Below, in pieces: positions 1 through 11,489 of a DNA stretch of 64,000 bases; the first letter of the stretch is position 1, and each line of letters begins with the position of its first letter. The notes under the pieces were generated by a model, which worked only from the letters and a program-made list of their open reading frames with translations, ran no database searches and had not been told where the DNA came from. A program made the position numbers and the translations under genes. Origin of the DNA: Meconema thalassinum (lineage: Eukaryota; Arthropoda; Insecta; Orthoptera; Tettigoniidae); contig OX336389.2 of the NCBI GenBank assembly GCA_946902985.2, positions 982,822,482 to 982,886,481 on the forward strand. The letters are read 5' to 3'.

Positions 1-1902
1 TTTACTGATAGTCAAGAAATCTTGGAACGCTGGAAGGAGCACTTCTCCAATCTCCTAAATCGTCCATCAGAAGCTGCTGAAGACTTCCTCTGTGATGTGC
101 CGCAACAACCTGAACAACTGTGGTTGGCAGTACCTCCTACTTATCATGAATTCAGTGCAGCTCTCACCCAATTAAAACCCAGAAAAGCACCTGGCCCAGA
201 TAACATCCCTCTGGAACTAATTCAAGCCGGAGGTCATTCCCTCAAAACAAGAATTTTCATCCTTATCCTCAGAATTTGGGAATCAAGAAAGGTACCTGGT
301 GACCTAAAGAATGCCACTATCGTCACTATCTTTAAAAAGGGTGATCGCAGTGTTTGTGGCAACTACCGTGGTATATCACTGCTATCAATTGTGGGGAAGA
401 TTCTTGCAAGAATTCTACTTAACCGCCTCAAGGTTATCTCTGAGAGGATCCTCCCAGAGTCACAATGCGGATTTAGAACTTCCAGAAGCACAATTGACTT
501 GATTTTCTGTGTGAGACAGCTACAAGAAAAATGTAGAGAACAACAGAATCCACTCTTCTTAGTCTTTTATGACTTGGAAAAGGCATTTGATTCGGTTCCA
601 AGACCAGCCATGTGGGCAGTGCTGAAGCGGTTTGGTTACCCTCAGCGTTTTGTAGATCTAATCAAAGCTCTCCATGATGGCATGACAGGTCAGGTTTGCC
701 ATCAGAATAAGATGTCCGATGAATTTCCCATTACCCATGGACTGAAACAAGGATGTGTACTGGCTCCAACGCTTTTTGCGCTGTACTTGGCTGCAATGCT
801 TTATGATTCACCCACAAACATCCCAGGTGTGGAGGGCTTTTCAACCTAACTCGTCTCCGCTCCTTGAGGAAAACTCAGGTTACTAAGGTTACTAACATGT
901 TGTATGCAGATGATGCTGCGTCACCAACTCTCACACCAGAAGAGCTGCAAGAGTCAGTTAACTGGTACAAAAGTGCATGTGATCGCTTTGGTCTTACCAT
1001 AAATGTCAATAAGACTAAAGTCTTGGCACAACCTTCACCAGGCACACCTCTTCCTCAGTTCAATATCTCCATTTCAAATTTGCCATTAGAACAGGTTGAC
1101 CACTTCTCGTACCTGGGCAGTACCATTTCTGTGAGCTGTACCTGTGAGCAGGATGTGGATAAGAGAATTGGCGCAGCCCATGCAGCATATGGACGATTAG
1201 CGCACCGGGTCTTCATGAATAAAGATCTATCCATGAGTACAAAGCTTATGGTGTACAAAGCAGTAGTCATTTCTACTTTGTTGTATGGCTGTGAAACGTG
1301 GACCCTTTACCGTCGTGATCTTAGGAAGCTTGAGCGTTTCCACCTACAAAAACTTCGATCAATCCTGAGGATTAAATGGGAAGACCGCATTACCAATATT
1401 GCTGTTCTGGAAAAGGCTCAAATCAACAGCATAGAATCATCCATAATAGGTCACCAATTTAGATGGATTGGTCATGTCCATCGGATGGATGATGTGAGAT
1501 TACCTCGTCAAATGCTATATGGTGAGTTATGCTATGGCACCAGACCTCATGGTGGTCCTAAGAGGCGCTACAAGGACCAATTTAAGCAGACCCTGAAATT
1601 GACAGGTCTTGATTCACAAACCTGGGACATGCTGGCTGAAAACCGCTCAACTTGGCGCCGTACCATCTCGGATACTGTAAAGGCGTTTGAAAGGGATCGA
1701 CGCATACATGAAGAGGCCAAGCGTCAAGCTAGGAAACTTCGAGCAGCCCAACCACGTCCTCCTCCAGCAATACTATGCGACTTGTGTGGTCGCTTGTTCC
1801 ATGCCAGGATTGGACTCTTTAGTCACCTTAAACACATCCACAAACTGGACTGAAGGAAGAAGATTTATACTCGGATTCGAGTTAAAGCCGATGATGATGA
1901 TA
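1..1902 (+). pseudogene. LINE (non-LTR retrotransposon) copy A, 3' half, frameshifted
   Basis: Coding sequence is open from base 1 and matches residues from about 494 onward of the longer copy at 52621-56004. Reverse-transcriptase blocks are visible: GPDNIP, GNYRGISLL, the catalytic YDLEKAFDS and the YADD box, followed by a long C-terminal region and a zinc finger of CxxC...H type (CDLCGRLFHARIGLFSH). The frame stops at 847-849 and resumes from 864 to 1853. Alignment with copy B shows 22 bp missing here between two TGGAG repeats, which breaks the protein just before the YADD box. The 3' end is a short GAT repeat (about 1889-1902), not poly(A). Protein differences from copy B are few, so the copies are recent. 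The 5' half lies outside the window. The LINE clade is not assigned. Confidence 0.9.
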
Positions 1903-3214
1903 TGGTCAAGTCAGCACCACCATCACTGGGAGGCCAATCTTAGCAGAATTTATTTATGTACAGACAAAATGAATGTTGCAGGCTACCGGTATGTAATTGA
2001 ACTGAATATGAACCCTGCTTGCTCTACTATACTGTAATTCAAGACTACCACCTATTCAACAGAAAAGCTTGTACACAAAAGGGTATCAGAGCCGAAATGT
2101 AAATTACTGCAATAAAATTCTACCTCTGGTATCTGATGCATGTAGAAAATCCGCAGCATCTTTCTTACCCACGGGAATTCATCGCCGGAGCTAACTTACC
2201 AATTCCCATAAGACTTTCTGGTACTTTTGAAAAGATCCTTTCTCTTCCTATAGGCCCTACGCCCTACTCATTCGTCCAAATGTCCGCAAATTAACCACAT
2301 AATTACCATTAAAGCAAAGTTTAACATGTTCTGCAAATACCATCCCAAGTGCAATACTAGTTTTAAAACTTACCACCAAGAAGTAGGGGCCGATTTTCTA
2401 GATTATACAGCCAGCTCCATGTTTCTGCAGTATTCTTGAATATAATTAGTGGCAAACTCGTGACCTAACATACAAGGAAGAGACATCAAAATGCTCAGAA
2501 ACAGCAAGTCAGAATAATTCCATAAATAACTAATCAGTAGCCTACTCGCACATAATTTGGATATGGGAAATCCGACAGCTGTTTGGTAGCCTATATACAC
2601 AGTAGGCTACATTTAAAACATCTTTCAGCACAAAAGTATGGTTAACAGAGTTGAGAAAACCTTCTGTTCTAAATATCGCGTTCACACACTACCGGTACAA
2701 AGTGGCATTTAATTTCAACCCGCTTTAACAGCGGGAAGACTGTAATAGGTACAAATCATACACAAAAATAGATAAAGAATACGAGCCGGATTTGCCCTGA
2801 CCAAACCAATTCCTTAATACAAGATAAAATCATTAAGTCATCATTTCATCATCCTTAAAGAAATCAATTAGACCTAGGCCTAGTGAGGTTAAAGTTGAAG
2901 TTTAGAAGCGTAAAAGTTCCAATTACAACAATTATGCTATTGACAAACATTGTATTGTATTACCTGTCGCCATTCTTGAGTGTAGATCTTCGGCTCTAGA
3001 AACCTAATAGGTTCATTCGCCAAACGTGCAGAACTTGATCAATTTGATTCCCCGCCATGTTTTTGTAAATCTAGCAAGCTAGCAGAGAAAAGTTCGCTAG
3101 TTGTGCTGAGACCTTGCTACCTACGTCACATCCGCTAGCAAGCCCGCTGGACGGCACCCTCAGAATCTGCTGACCGTTTGCTAGTTAGCAGTGTGCCCGC
3201 TGAACTCTCCCCAT
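1903..3214. other. no recognisable gene; AT-rich intergenic DNA
   Basis: Nothing here has a supportable coding frame. Short open frames (for example minus 2403-2600) lack recognisable motifs. Small purine- and AT-rich stretches are unremarkable. Confidence 0.5.
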
Positions 3215-3355
3215 GTATCGGCGGCTTACGAAAGCTTGTTCTGGCGCGAATTTTAAAAAGAAGATCTTGGATCCGTAAAATATCATAGTTTATCCGTAAA
3301 ACACACTGCCTTTCCGTAAATTTTATGGAAAAACGGTAGAAGTTGGCTGGTATGT
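3215..3355. mobile_element. terminal fragment of a small DNA transposon
   Basis: About 130 bp match the right end of the element at 15909-16534: the shared order is CTGGCRCGAA, AGAAGATCT, GTAAAACACACTGC, TTCCGTAA and a final GTTGGC-GGTA. The two copies are clearly diverged. No coding capacity is present. Confidence 0.5.
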
Positions 3356-3415
3356 AAACCCATTAATATACATATATTCTGAAAGAAAACCATAAATGCT
3401 ACGGAATGAACATAC

Positions 3416-3793
3416 TCTTATTTGAAATGGTCACCATGTGTGGCAATGCAGCGGCGAAGATGTTGAGGCCACTCATGAATAGCTGCACGAATCGCGTTCA
3501 GTGGAATATTTTTGACAGCCGACTTGTTTGATTTTATAACATCTAAATATTGTGGTGCTGTTTTTGAAATGCTACTGCCTCTAGCTTCTGCCACAGGGAA
3601 TAATCCAATGGATTGAGGTCCGGACTTCCTCTAGGCCAGTCAGCAGCAGCGATGAACAGTGGGACATTAGTTGCCCACCACTACTGCGTGGTTTTTGCTT
3701 TGTGTTATCCGAATTGATATGTAGTATCATCTTTTCCAACATTGTCTGGAAGACAGCTGCAAAAGTCTTTACTCCACTTTCGCAAAAATGCAC
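3416..3793 (-). pseudogene. mariner-family transposase remnant, C-terminal part
   Basis: The minus strand encodes the KGVKT-type block (CESGVKTFAAVF), an HKAKTT-like block, and the SPDLNPLDYSLW motif around the last catalytic Asp. A degraded tail follows, ending in CIATHGDHFK. This is the IS630-Tc1-mariner family (DDE cut-and-paste transposases). There are stops and at least one frame change. The upstream part of the same gene continues at 9416, on the far side of the Gypsy insertion, so one old transposase was split by the younger element. Confidence 0.75.
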
Positions 3794-5351
3794 TGAAACT
3801 CTCTCTCCCTCCTCGCTGGAGTTGATTTAACTTTAACTACCCTCATTTACCACAAACCTACAGAATTTACTGCCTTTAAATACAGGCCACAAGTGATTTT
3901 AACGTTACCTCCCGACTTTGACTGGGCGCCAAGGTCGACCATATGGGTCTTCCTGAATAAAATAGGATAAAATACGATACATAACTGTTGCCCCGACTAT
4001 GAAACTCCATATCCCAGGCGTAGGGCATTTGGCATGCGTTTGCTGATATACCAGGTTCATGCAAGACAGGAATATAACCACACATGGATTTTAAAAAGAT
4101 AATCTATTGGCTGTACTAAACACATATATACAAAATATACAACAAAATACCCTTCATACACTCGTGCTCAAACTTTATACAGTACCTTGCCACTGAATTT
4201 AGGCTCTGAGAGCAAGAAAAACACTACGGTCATATCAGACCCAGGCATAATAGCCACCTATGTATATACACTGTACCGTCCGTACACAAAATATCTACAC
4301 ACGTTACGACTGGTTCATTCTACTTTCTTCTGTTACGGCACGTTCACCTCTCCATTCTCGCATGACTTCGATGAAATGTTTACGACTGGATTATCCTTTA
4401 GGCGTGGTAAGTTATTACCGACAGCCCATGGTATGGATGGACCCATGAAAACTCGTAGCCTCCAATAGCCCGTAAGAGCTCAGTGGATAGCTAAACATTA
4501 GTCACCGCTCGTTCGTATTACGATGCCATGATCGAGTAATAACGACACTAATTGCAAGTTGACAAACGGACTTTCGTAGTACAAGCAAGAAGACGATCTC
4601 TAACTGTTCGTTACGGAAACCATGTCACGTAAAACGACCCTGGGCGTTAGTGGATCAGTGTTCTGCCGATAAAACAATAAGACAAGCTCTGAACGCCAGA
4701 CACGCCATTATATGCACTCGCGTAAGGATCCAATAACCCCAAAGTTTCTGCCGGAACTAACTTGTGTGTAGCCCGCTCCTAGCGGAACATCCGCGTCAAC
4801 ACATAAACATCAGACAGTCCAAAATCCACACTGACGTCACACAGTTGTTTCTTCACGCGAAGTTCATGGGAGTTCATGCCATAAATAGCCTAGGTAATCC
4901 CACACAAGCCGAATTACTGCCTGTCTTTTCCGGGTATCTCACAAATCCAGCACTCGAAAATATCAATTCTTTGTACCTTTATAGTACAGCCACAAATCTA
5001 ACCTTTAACATTACTTGGTCAAAATAAAGCAATTAACCCCAAACCAAAATGAAATAATGCTTCTACTTAATACAGTCTTATATATCCTTATTCCCAAAAC
5101 GTAATAAATCGCAAAACCCCGTATTTTATAATATCAAATATCCAAAAACCGATAATTAATAAACAGTGATCCTAGGTTGTCCGGACCATCCAAAGATGAA
5201 TCCGTCCACAAAACACACAGGCACAATAAAAATCACCTCTGCAACCCCATGTTAACCCAATATAATAAGATACGAATAAAATACCCCAAACTAACTGCAC
5301 AAGGCAGAAAACCCGAGGGTGAGCTACTGTAACTGAATAAATTCCGTTACA
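3794..5351 (-). repeat. 3' LTR of Gypsy A
   Basis: This is 1558 bp with TG...CA ends. It differs from 7858-9415 at about ten positions, for example 4315 (TGGTTC versus TGGCTC) and 4779 (TGTGTA versus TGCGTA). Short open frames in it (minus 3876-4085, plus 4187-4468, plus 4764-5027) repeat exactly in the other LTR and are not genes. Confidence 0.95.
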
Positions 5352-5456
5352 GACGCCCCCACAAGGATCAATCTCTAAACTACAAGGCTATAGATTAATC
5401 CTTGTCCCTCACACAAATACACTAGTACTCCTGTCTTGTCATCGTGAGCAAGATCT

Positions 5457-6500
5457 CTAGGTGACATATAGCTTGAGGTAAGCAACGTTATATGTACCTA
5501 GGATCTTGTCATCGTTGGAAATCAAGCTGTAGGCACAAACACCTACCCTGCGGTCTATAGCAAATGGACCGGAAAGAAAAACCTCAAGAATGCAACTCTG
5601 CTCTACCGACAGCAGATGCTCAGCTCGCAACAACACCAGATCACCTATCTTAATTTTTACCCCCTCCCTTCCCTGCTGTTTCAAAACCATCTTACCTACA
5701 ACTACAATAATCCTCAATTTATTAAATCTCTTAGGGTACAGCTTCCCCTGTTGAAAATCCCAAAATCCTGCGAGACACACAAAAATAAATCCTTCCTGCA
5801 AACTACTAACTGCCACGACCTCCAAACATAACCTACTGGTACCATCCCACATGGTCACCACCACAAGAAGACTAACAGACTGACTGTTACTAATCACAAA
5901 TATAACCTCATACAGCATCTGACCAATCACCTCAACAACACCTTCCATGTAAGAATGAGCTATAGGGTACCTAGGACCGCTCAAGCCAGACCTATCTGCG
6001 ATGTCAAAACTCTGCCCGTAGCCGTGAGTACATCCAGGTTTCTCCGAGAACACCACACTGTGTTCCCTCAGAACGTCAAGCACCTCTGACTTCTGACCCT
6101 CGTCCAACATGGTATCTTTAACAACTGCCTCAACACAGTGATCATCATCACTCAACTCACAATCATCTCCCATAATCCAGAAACAACAGTGATTCACATC
6201 ACTCAACACATGATCATCTCTCATGACCAAAATACAACTTGATACCATGCCGACACCTAATTCTTTCTCCTCAGAAACCTCTTTAATCACCTGAATGCAT
6301 CCAACGACACTAACAAAATCTCTACCACCAACCTGATAATCTAACCTAACCCAATCCTGTTGCTCACTCCACCCAAACTTCACTAGCGCCTTACTGTAAC
6401 CTAAATTACAGCTCTGGTCTCCTAACCTATCAGATCCTACATTGACATTATACTCTACATTATATTTTTCTTCCAGAGCGTGAGCAGGAATACTATGCAA
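5457..6500 (-). CDS. truncated pol of Gypsy A: RT start joined to integrase tail
   Basis: The 347-codon open frame keeps the N-terminal edge of a Gypsy reverse transcriptase: an RYPIAHSYMEG block near residue 180 and an RLCLE block near 228. It then passes, still open, to the C-terminal tail of integrase: GDLVLLR near 285, a SGPF-IDRRVG block and a final GTYNVAYLKLYV. In Gypsy B (34743-38040) these blocks are separated by YxDD, RNase H and the DD35E core, all absent here. The frame overlaps the end of gag by about 46 bp in another frame. Visible codon 1 is not ATG, so translation would need frameshifting or re-initiation. Catalysis is not expected. Confidence 0.7.
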   Translation of the reverse strand: MHSIPAHALEEKYNVEYNVNVGSDRLGDQSCNLGYSKALVKFGWSEQQDWVRLDYQVGGRDFVSVVGCIQVIKEVSEEKELGVGMVSSCILVMRDDHVLSDVNHCCFWIMGDDCELSDDDHCVEAVVKDTMLDEGQKSEVLDVLREHSVVFSEKPGCTHGYGQSFDIADRSGLSGPRYPIAHSYMEGVVEVIGQMLYEVIFVISNSQSVSLLVVVTMWDGTSRLCLEVVAVSSLQEGFIFVCLAGFWDFQQGKLYPKRFNKLRIIVVVGKMVLKQQGREGVKIKIGDLVLLRAEHLLSVEQSCILEVFLSGPFAIDRRVGVCAYSLISNDDKILGTYNVAYLKLYVT

Positions 6501-7756
6501 GGACTCTCCCCCTGCTCCATATAGTGAGTCCTGGTGAAGTTTAAACTTCCTGGCCTATTGCTCCTCTCAAGCTGCTTTTCCATGCCACGCCCCCTATTTG
6601 CCTGCTCTACCTCACGTGGTCTGTTCCCCGGTTGATTGTTTTTCCCGTACCCCTGACACTCATTGTTATTTCTTCCTCTCCCATGATCTTCATACCACAT
6701 GTACCTATCTCCTCTACCTGGATCCCAGTTCTTCTCTCTCCCCTGATTATAATTTCCTTCCCTATGATTACCCCCATTTCTCTGACGTTGCCTACCTGTT
6801 TTTCTCAAGGTACCTAACCTCCCAAGTGACCTCTCTATGCCTGTAATAGCAACTATCTCCTGCACGCACACTGCAGTCCTAATGTCATCAGAGAAATTAC
6901 ATACTAACTTCGTAACAAGATTTTCACTCCCTCCTAGTTCCAAATGTTGACCACGTAGAATTCTACCTACAGTATCTTCCTCCATACTAGTCGCAATCTC
7001 GCTAACCTGGCTAATATTCTCATCTACCTTCTTCATACCATTCCCTGGCAAACTAGTCTCGACTCGCTCATCTATCTCCACTACCTCACCACTCTCCTCA
7101 CTAAATTCAGCACTCTCAAGCATCTCCACTCTCCCAGCACTCTCCCCACTAACTTCAGCACTCTCATCCTTCTCCACTCTCCCAGCACTCGCATCTCTAC
7201 CCACAACGTTCTTTTCCACGATGCCTACAATTTCCACTTTCTGCTCTCCCAACTTACTATCTACCCTGGGAAATTTCTGGCTAGTCTCCAGTGTCTGGCT
7301 AGAAATCTCCCCTGCCAACATCACTTGTTGAGCATCCAACTTATCTAACTCAGATTCTAACCTTTGTTCCTGAGCAGCAATCCAACCACCAAGCTTAATT
7401 TCCAGATTAGTGATTTCTACTCTGACTTCACTAAACTGGCGAGTAACACTGCTGTCTAGGATAGTCACCTGCTCTTTGACCTCATCTATCTTTGCTGACA
7501 TTTCCTTTAAACTAGTCATCTGGGAGGCCATCTGACTGGTTATCCTCTCCTCGGAACTGTTACTACGAAACAGGAGCTTCTCCAACATGTCCATCATACT
7601 TAATTCATTTCCCCCCTTCCCTGGCATATCTCCCCTGACTCTACTGTTTTCCCCCATCCCTACAGCAAATTGCCTATCAGCCCCTGCCTGATTCTGCCGC
7701 TCACCAGCACTGTCCCCCAACAAAGCAGAATTGCATCCTGGCTCTAACGTAGCCAT
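6455..7756 (-). CDS. gag-like protein of Gypsy A
   Basis: This 433-codon ORF starts with ATG about 100 bp inside the 5' LTR. The first third carries a heptad-rich, Lys/Glu-rich coiled-coil (about residues 75-165). A Glu/Ser/Val-rich segment with repeated SAEVSGES- and SAEFSEES-like motifs follows. The last 100 residues are Arg/Gly/Asn-rich (GRGDRYMW, GRGRNNN), resembling an RNA-binding nucleocapsid without a CCHC zinc knuckle. The capsid core visible in Gypsy B gag is reduced or missing. The frame is open from ATG to stop, unlike Gypsy B. Confidence 0.7.
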   Translation of the reverse strand: MATLEPGCNSALLGDSAGERQNQAGADRQFAVGMGENSRVRGDMPGKGGNELSMMDMLEKLLFRSNSSEERITSQMASQMTSLKEMSAKIDEVKEQVTILDSSVTRQFSEVRVEITNLEIKLGGWIAAQEQRLESELDKLDAQQVMLAGEISSQTLETSQKFPRVDSKLGEQKVEIVGIVEKNVVGRDASAGRVEKDESAEVSGESAGRVEMLESAEFSEESGEVVEIDERVETSLPGNGMKKVDENISQVSEIATSMEEDTVGRILRGQHLELGGSENLVTKLVCNFSDDIRTAVCVQEIVAITGIERSLGRLGTLRKTGRQRQRNGGNHREGNYNQGREKNWDPGRGDRYMWYEDHGRGRNNNECQGYGKNNQPGNRPREVEQANRGRGMEKQLERSNRPGSLNFTRTHYMEQGESPCIVFLLTLWKKNIM

Positions 7757-7857
7757 CCCTAATTGAAATATGTGAAATTATGCAAATATGCCTACAGTTT
7801 AATTCCTGTGTCCTGGTACACATCAGCATGTCTAAGGCCTCACGTTGGGTTCGCCAC

Positions 7858-9415
7858 TGAAACTCTCTCTCCCTCCTCGCTGGAGTTGATTTAACTTTAA
7901 CTACCCTCATTTACCACAAACCTACAGAATTTACTGCCTTTAAATACAGGCCACAAGTGATTTTAACGTTACTTCCCGACTTTGACTGGGCGCCAAGGTC
8001 GACCATATGGGTCTTCCTGAATAAAATAGGATAAAATACGATACATAACTGTTGCCCCGACTATGAAACTCCATATCCCAGGCGTAGGGCATTTGGCATG
8101 CGTTTGCTGATATACCAGGTTCATGCAAGACAGGAATATAACCACACATGGATTTTAAAAAGATAATCTATTGGCTGTACTAAACACATATATACAAAAT
8201 ATACAACAAAATACCCTTCATACACTCGTGCTCAAACTTTATACAGTACCTTGCCACTGAATTTAGGCTCTGAGAGCAAGAAAAACACTACGGTCATATC
8301 AGACCCAGGCATAATAGCCACCTATGTATATACACTGTACCGTCCGTACACAAAATATCTACACACGTTACGACTGGCTCATTCTACTTTCTTCTGTTAC
8401 GGCACGTTCACCTCTCCATTCTCGCACGACTTCGATGAAATGTTTACGACTGGATTATCCTTTAGGCGTGGTAAGTTATTACCGACAGCCCATGGTATGG
8501 ATGGACCCATGAAAAATCGTAGCCTCCAATAGCCCGTAAGAGCTCAGTGGATAGCTAAACATTAGTCACCGCTCGTTCGTATTACGATGCCATGATCGAG
8601 TAATAACGACACTAATTGCAAGTTGACAAACGGACTTTCGTAGTAGAAGCAAGAAGACGATCTCTAACTGTTCGTTACGGAAACCATGTCACGTAAAACG
8701 ACCCTGGGCGTTAGTGGATCAGTGTTCTGCCGATAAAACAATAAGACAAGCTCTGAACGCCAGACACGCCATTATATGCACTCGCGTAAGGATCCAATAA
8801 CCCCAAAGTTTCTGCCGGAACTAACTTGTGCGTAGCCCGCTCCTAGCGGAACATCCGCGTCAACACATAAACATCAGACAGTCCAAAATCCACACTGACG
8901 TCACACAGTTGTTTCTTCACGCGAAGTTCATGGGAGTTCATGCCATAAATAGCCTAGGTAATCCCACACAAGCCGAATTACTGCCTGTCTTTTCCGGGTA
9001 TCTCACAAATCCAGCACTCGAAAATATCAATTCTTTGTACCTTTATAGTACAGCCACAAATCTAACCTTTAACATTACTTGGTCAAAATAAAGCAATTAA
9101 CCCCAAACCAAAATGAAATAATGCTTCTACTTAATACAGTCTTATATATCCTTATTCCCAAAACGTAATAAATCGCAAAACCCCGTATTTTATAATATCA
9201 AATATCCAAAAACTGATAATTAATAAACAGTGATCCTAGGTTGTCCGGACCATCCAAAGATGAATCCGTCCACAAAACATACAGGCACAATAAAAATCAC
9301 CTCTGCAACCCCATGTTAACCCAATATAATAAGATACGAATAAAATATCCCAAACTAACTGCACAAGGCAGAAAACCCGAGGGTGAGCTACTGTAACTGA
9401 GTAAATTCCGTTACA
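7858..9415 (-). repeat. 5' LTR of Gypsy A
   Basis: Partner of 3794-5351 with the same length and TG...CA ends. The flank at 9416 (GCAC) matches 3790-3793. Confidence 0.95.
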
Positions 9416-9560
9416 GCACCTTAAATGCTGCTCATCAGGAAACCGCCCACCACACCATGAAAGAAGCAATGTGTTGTCTGCGCTGCACATATGGAACTTT
9501 CTCCCTACATGACCAGTGTTCACAATTTCTTTTCTGCATACACACCTAAGATGGCCCGAA
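9416..9560 (-). pseudogene. mariner-family transposase remnant, middle part (continues 3416-3793)
   Basis: On the minus strand this stretch encodes degenerate versions of the block before KGVKT in mariner transposases (a VVWGGV-like HGVVGGF motif). Removing the Gypsy A insertion and one GCAC copy makes it contiguous with 3793. Several stops are present. Confidence 0.55.
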
Positions 9561-9599
9561 GTGATGCGATCAACAGTTGCACCTGTTTAAATCGTGCTA

Positions 9600-10840
9600 T
9601 TGTTTAAAACACACATCATTCATTGATACAGAGAGGTTTCAGTGTAGAAACAATTTCCTTAGCTCGCTTCCCGCAACAAAATAACGCCAATACAGCTATA
9701 CGATCCTCATACACTCCATCTTTCACTGCTGCCTGCTAATAGCACACTGGAAGCAGGGTACTGGCGGAGTCGTGAAGGTGACCTTGTGGACGACAACATA
9801 CAGTTTGCCACACTACTGTACAGTATCGTTATTTAAATCCGGCAAATCTATCAATGCCTTCAGTGAACTGAACCTGTTGATGTTCGCCTGACAAACAGAA
9901 CATCCCCAATAACCGCCCCTTTCGTAAATTAATTAAGCCATGTAATTTTTTTCAGGTTAGTAGGCGTGAATAAGTAAGTTTTACTCCTTGCCCAATAATT
10001 GGACACATTAATGTGTTGACCAACTAGATTACAAAGACAACACTGACAAATGCCTTCTAACATTTTTTATAGTCACTGATTCTCTAATCGGCAACGGGCA
10101 TAAGGCCAGCGAAACCCAATACATAGCAACGTCACAAACTGAAGGCAGTAAGGAACAAGTGGCTGGCAAAGCATTTTCACCTTTCATAAGGTGAGTCACT
10201 GAAGGGTCGCTCGAGTACTCCAAAAACACAATATTAAAACTTCTTTTTGGCACTGACAATAATATCGATGATCTTCTGCACCCAGTTAACCTGGAAACCT
10301 GTTTTGAGATCTGTACTACAAACCTCAGCGCAAATAGATGACTAATATCAAGCACAGGATGTTGTAGATTGGGAGATTTTCTCAAACTGTTTTTGTTATT
10401 ATTGTGATAATTAATTGGCCACCCCCCTGTTGTCACATTTTTCTTTCCTGTATGTTCTATCAACCATTTTTCTTCGTATCTATTTTTCTATTATTATTTG
10501 GGTGTCTCTTTTCCTTTCTATTTCTCTCATTTTTAAATTTTTTGACCTTTATGTCCTAATCTGCTCTCTTCCATAAAATTAATATAGTTTCTACTGTATT
10601 TCTTTATTATTATGTTAGCTTCCACAGTTCTATGGAACCAGTCTCACTTCTTAGACTTCCTATTTCTATTTATGGGGTTTATTACTTGTGTCCTCTTCCT
10701 TTAGTACTGCTTGACTATGGGTCCATTGTCGAGACACAGCAAATAGTCATTTCACCTGAGTCTCAATTCAGTACACATCACAGTACAGTACACGAGTAGA
10801 GCATTTGGCTCACCATTAGCTGACTCTTTAGCATTGATAC
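9600..10840. other. unassigned intergenic DNA
   Basis: No supportable gene. The 144-codon minus-strand frame at 10029-10463 has no domain I recognise. The 10470-10700 stretch is pyrimidine-rich. Confidence 0.4.
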
Positions 10841-10843
10841 AAC

Positions 10844-11160
10844 CTACCACAGTAGTAGTGAATCAAGGCTTCCAAGTTCATAAATATGGTGTGGTATAAC
10901 ATCCCAAAAGCCTTCAACTTCATTATACCGTACTTCATGTACATAACATGTCTCAATAGCTGAATAAACCTCATTAGGTTCCAACCCATTCTTCAGTATT
11001 TCTGACCATTAAAACTTTGCACAAACTTCTAATTCCTTTGCAGGTATTGGTACATAATTGGGGCTATACATTTGTTTTCTGGTTAGGAGTAGATTAGTAG
11101 TGGTTGTTCTTGTAATAGGAGGAATATCAAGGTCACTTCACCCTCTTACAAAAGTAATGA
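10844..11160 (-). pseudogene. degraded protein-coding segment, family not recognised
   Basis: One minus-strand frame reads protein-like sequence for about 105 codons with only two internal stops. It includes AKELEVCAKF, then WSEILKNGLEPNEVYSAIE, then YNEVEGFWDVIPHHIYELG, ending at a stop at 10844-10846. Composition is that of a globular protein, not low complexity. I cannot name the family; it could be a transposon remnant, a retrocopy or a decayed exon. Confidence 0.35.
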
Positions 11161-11369
11161 AATAGCAATTACATTTCTTGACATAACTGAACACAACTGA
11201 AATTTCTCCTGATGATGCAAAGCATATTTTTCCAAAACCATTGAGATATTAATTATTTTAATATGCCGTTACCTGTATTAGCTCAAATCAACCACAGGTC
11301 TTTGAATTATGATAATACTATTTCTGGATAATGACTAGCAGTGCTATAATAATAGAACAGTTAACTCAC

Positions 11370-11466
11370 TCGAATTTCTCATCAGTAAAATGCTTAATCT
11401 TCTCCCAGGCATGCTCTGCATTCTGCAGAGCTCCAATGTCACGCAAGAACAGCCCTAGGCAAGAAC
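11370..11466 (-). CDS. exon of a TMEM214-like ER membrane protein gene (tentative)
   Basis: This 97-bp exon has a pyrimidine-rich acceptor ending CACAG to its right and a GTGAGT donor to its left (11364-11369). Joined in phase to the exon at 14663-14783, it continues as CLGLFLRDIGALQNAEHAWE and on to KIKHFTDEKFE. The preceding exon ends one base into a codon and this one begins with the other two bases, which supports real splicing. The spacing of HGSF, GxxL, G-L and AW resembles the C-terminal part of TMEM214 as I remember it; the name is inference. The next exon, to the left, was not found. Confidence 0.6.
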
Positions 11467-11489
11467 CTGTGAAAAAAAAAATCACTGCA

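Larger units (their letters stand above)
3794..9415 (-). mobile_element. Gypsy-type LTR retrotransposon A, complete but internally deleted
   Basis: Two 1558-bp LTRs (3794-5351 and 7858-9415) bracket about 2.5 kb. The element reads on the minus strand: the LTRs start TGTAACGG and end GAGTTTCA. A 4-bp target duplication GCAC lies at 3790-3793 and 9416-9419. I counted ten substitutions between the LTRs (about 0.6%), so the insertion is young. Inside are a gag-like ORF and a severely shortened pol ORF. Most of RT, RNase H and the integrase core are missing, so the element cannot move by itself. A primer-binding-site candidate (TGGCGAACCCAACG) lies immediately inside the 5' LTR (7844-7856 region). 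Confidence 0.93.

Noticed and set aside
3876..5027. Short ORFs duplicated at 7940-9091 as paralogous genes
   Set aside because: They are positions within the two LTRs of one retrotransposon.
10029..10463. 144-codon minus-strand ORF as a gene
   Set aside because: No motif, no splice context, low-complexity edges; most likely chance or repeat-derived.
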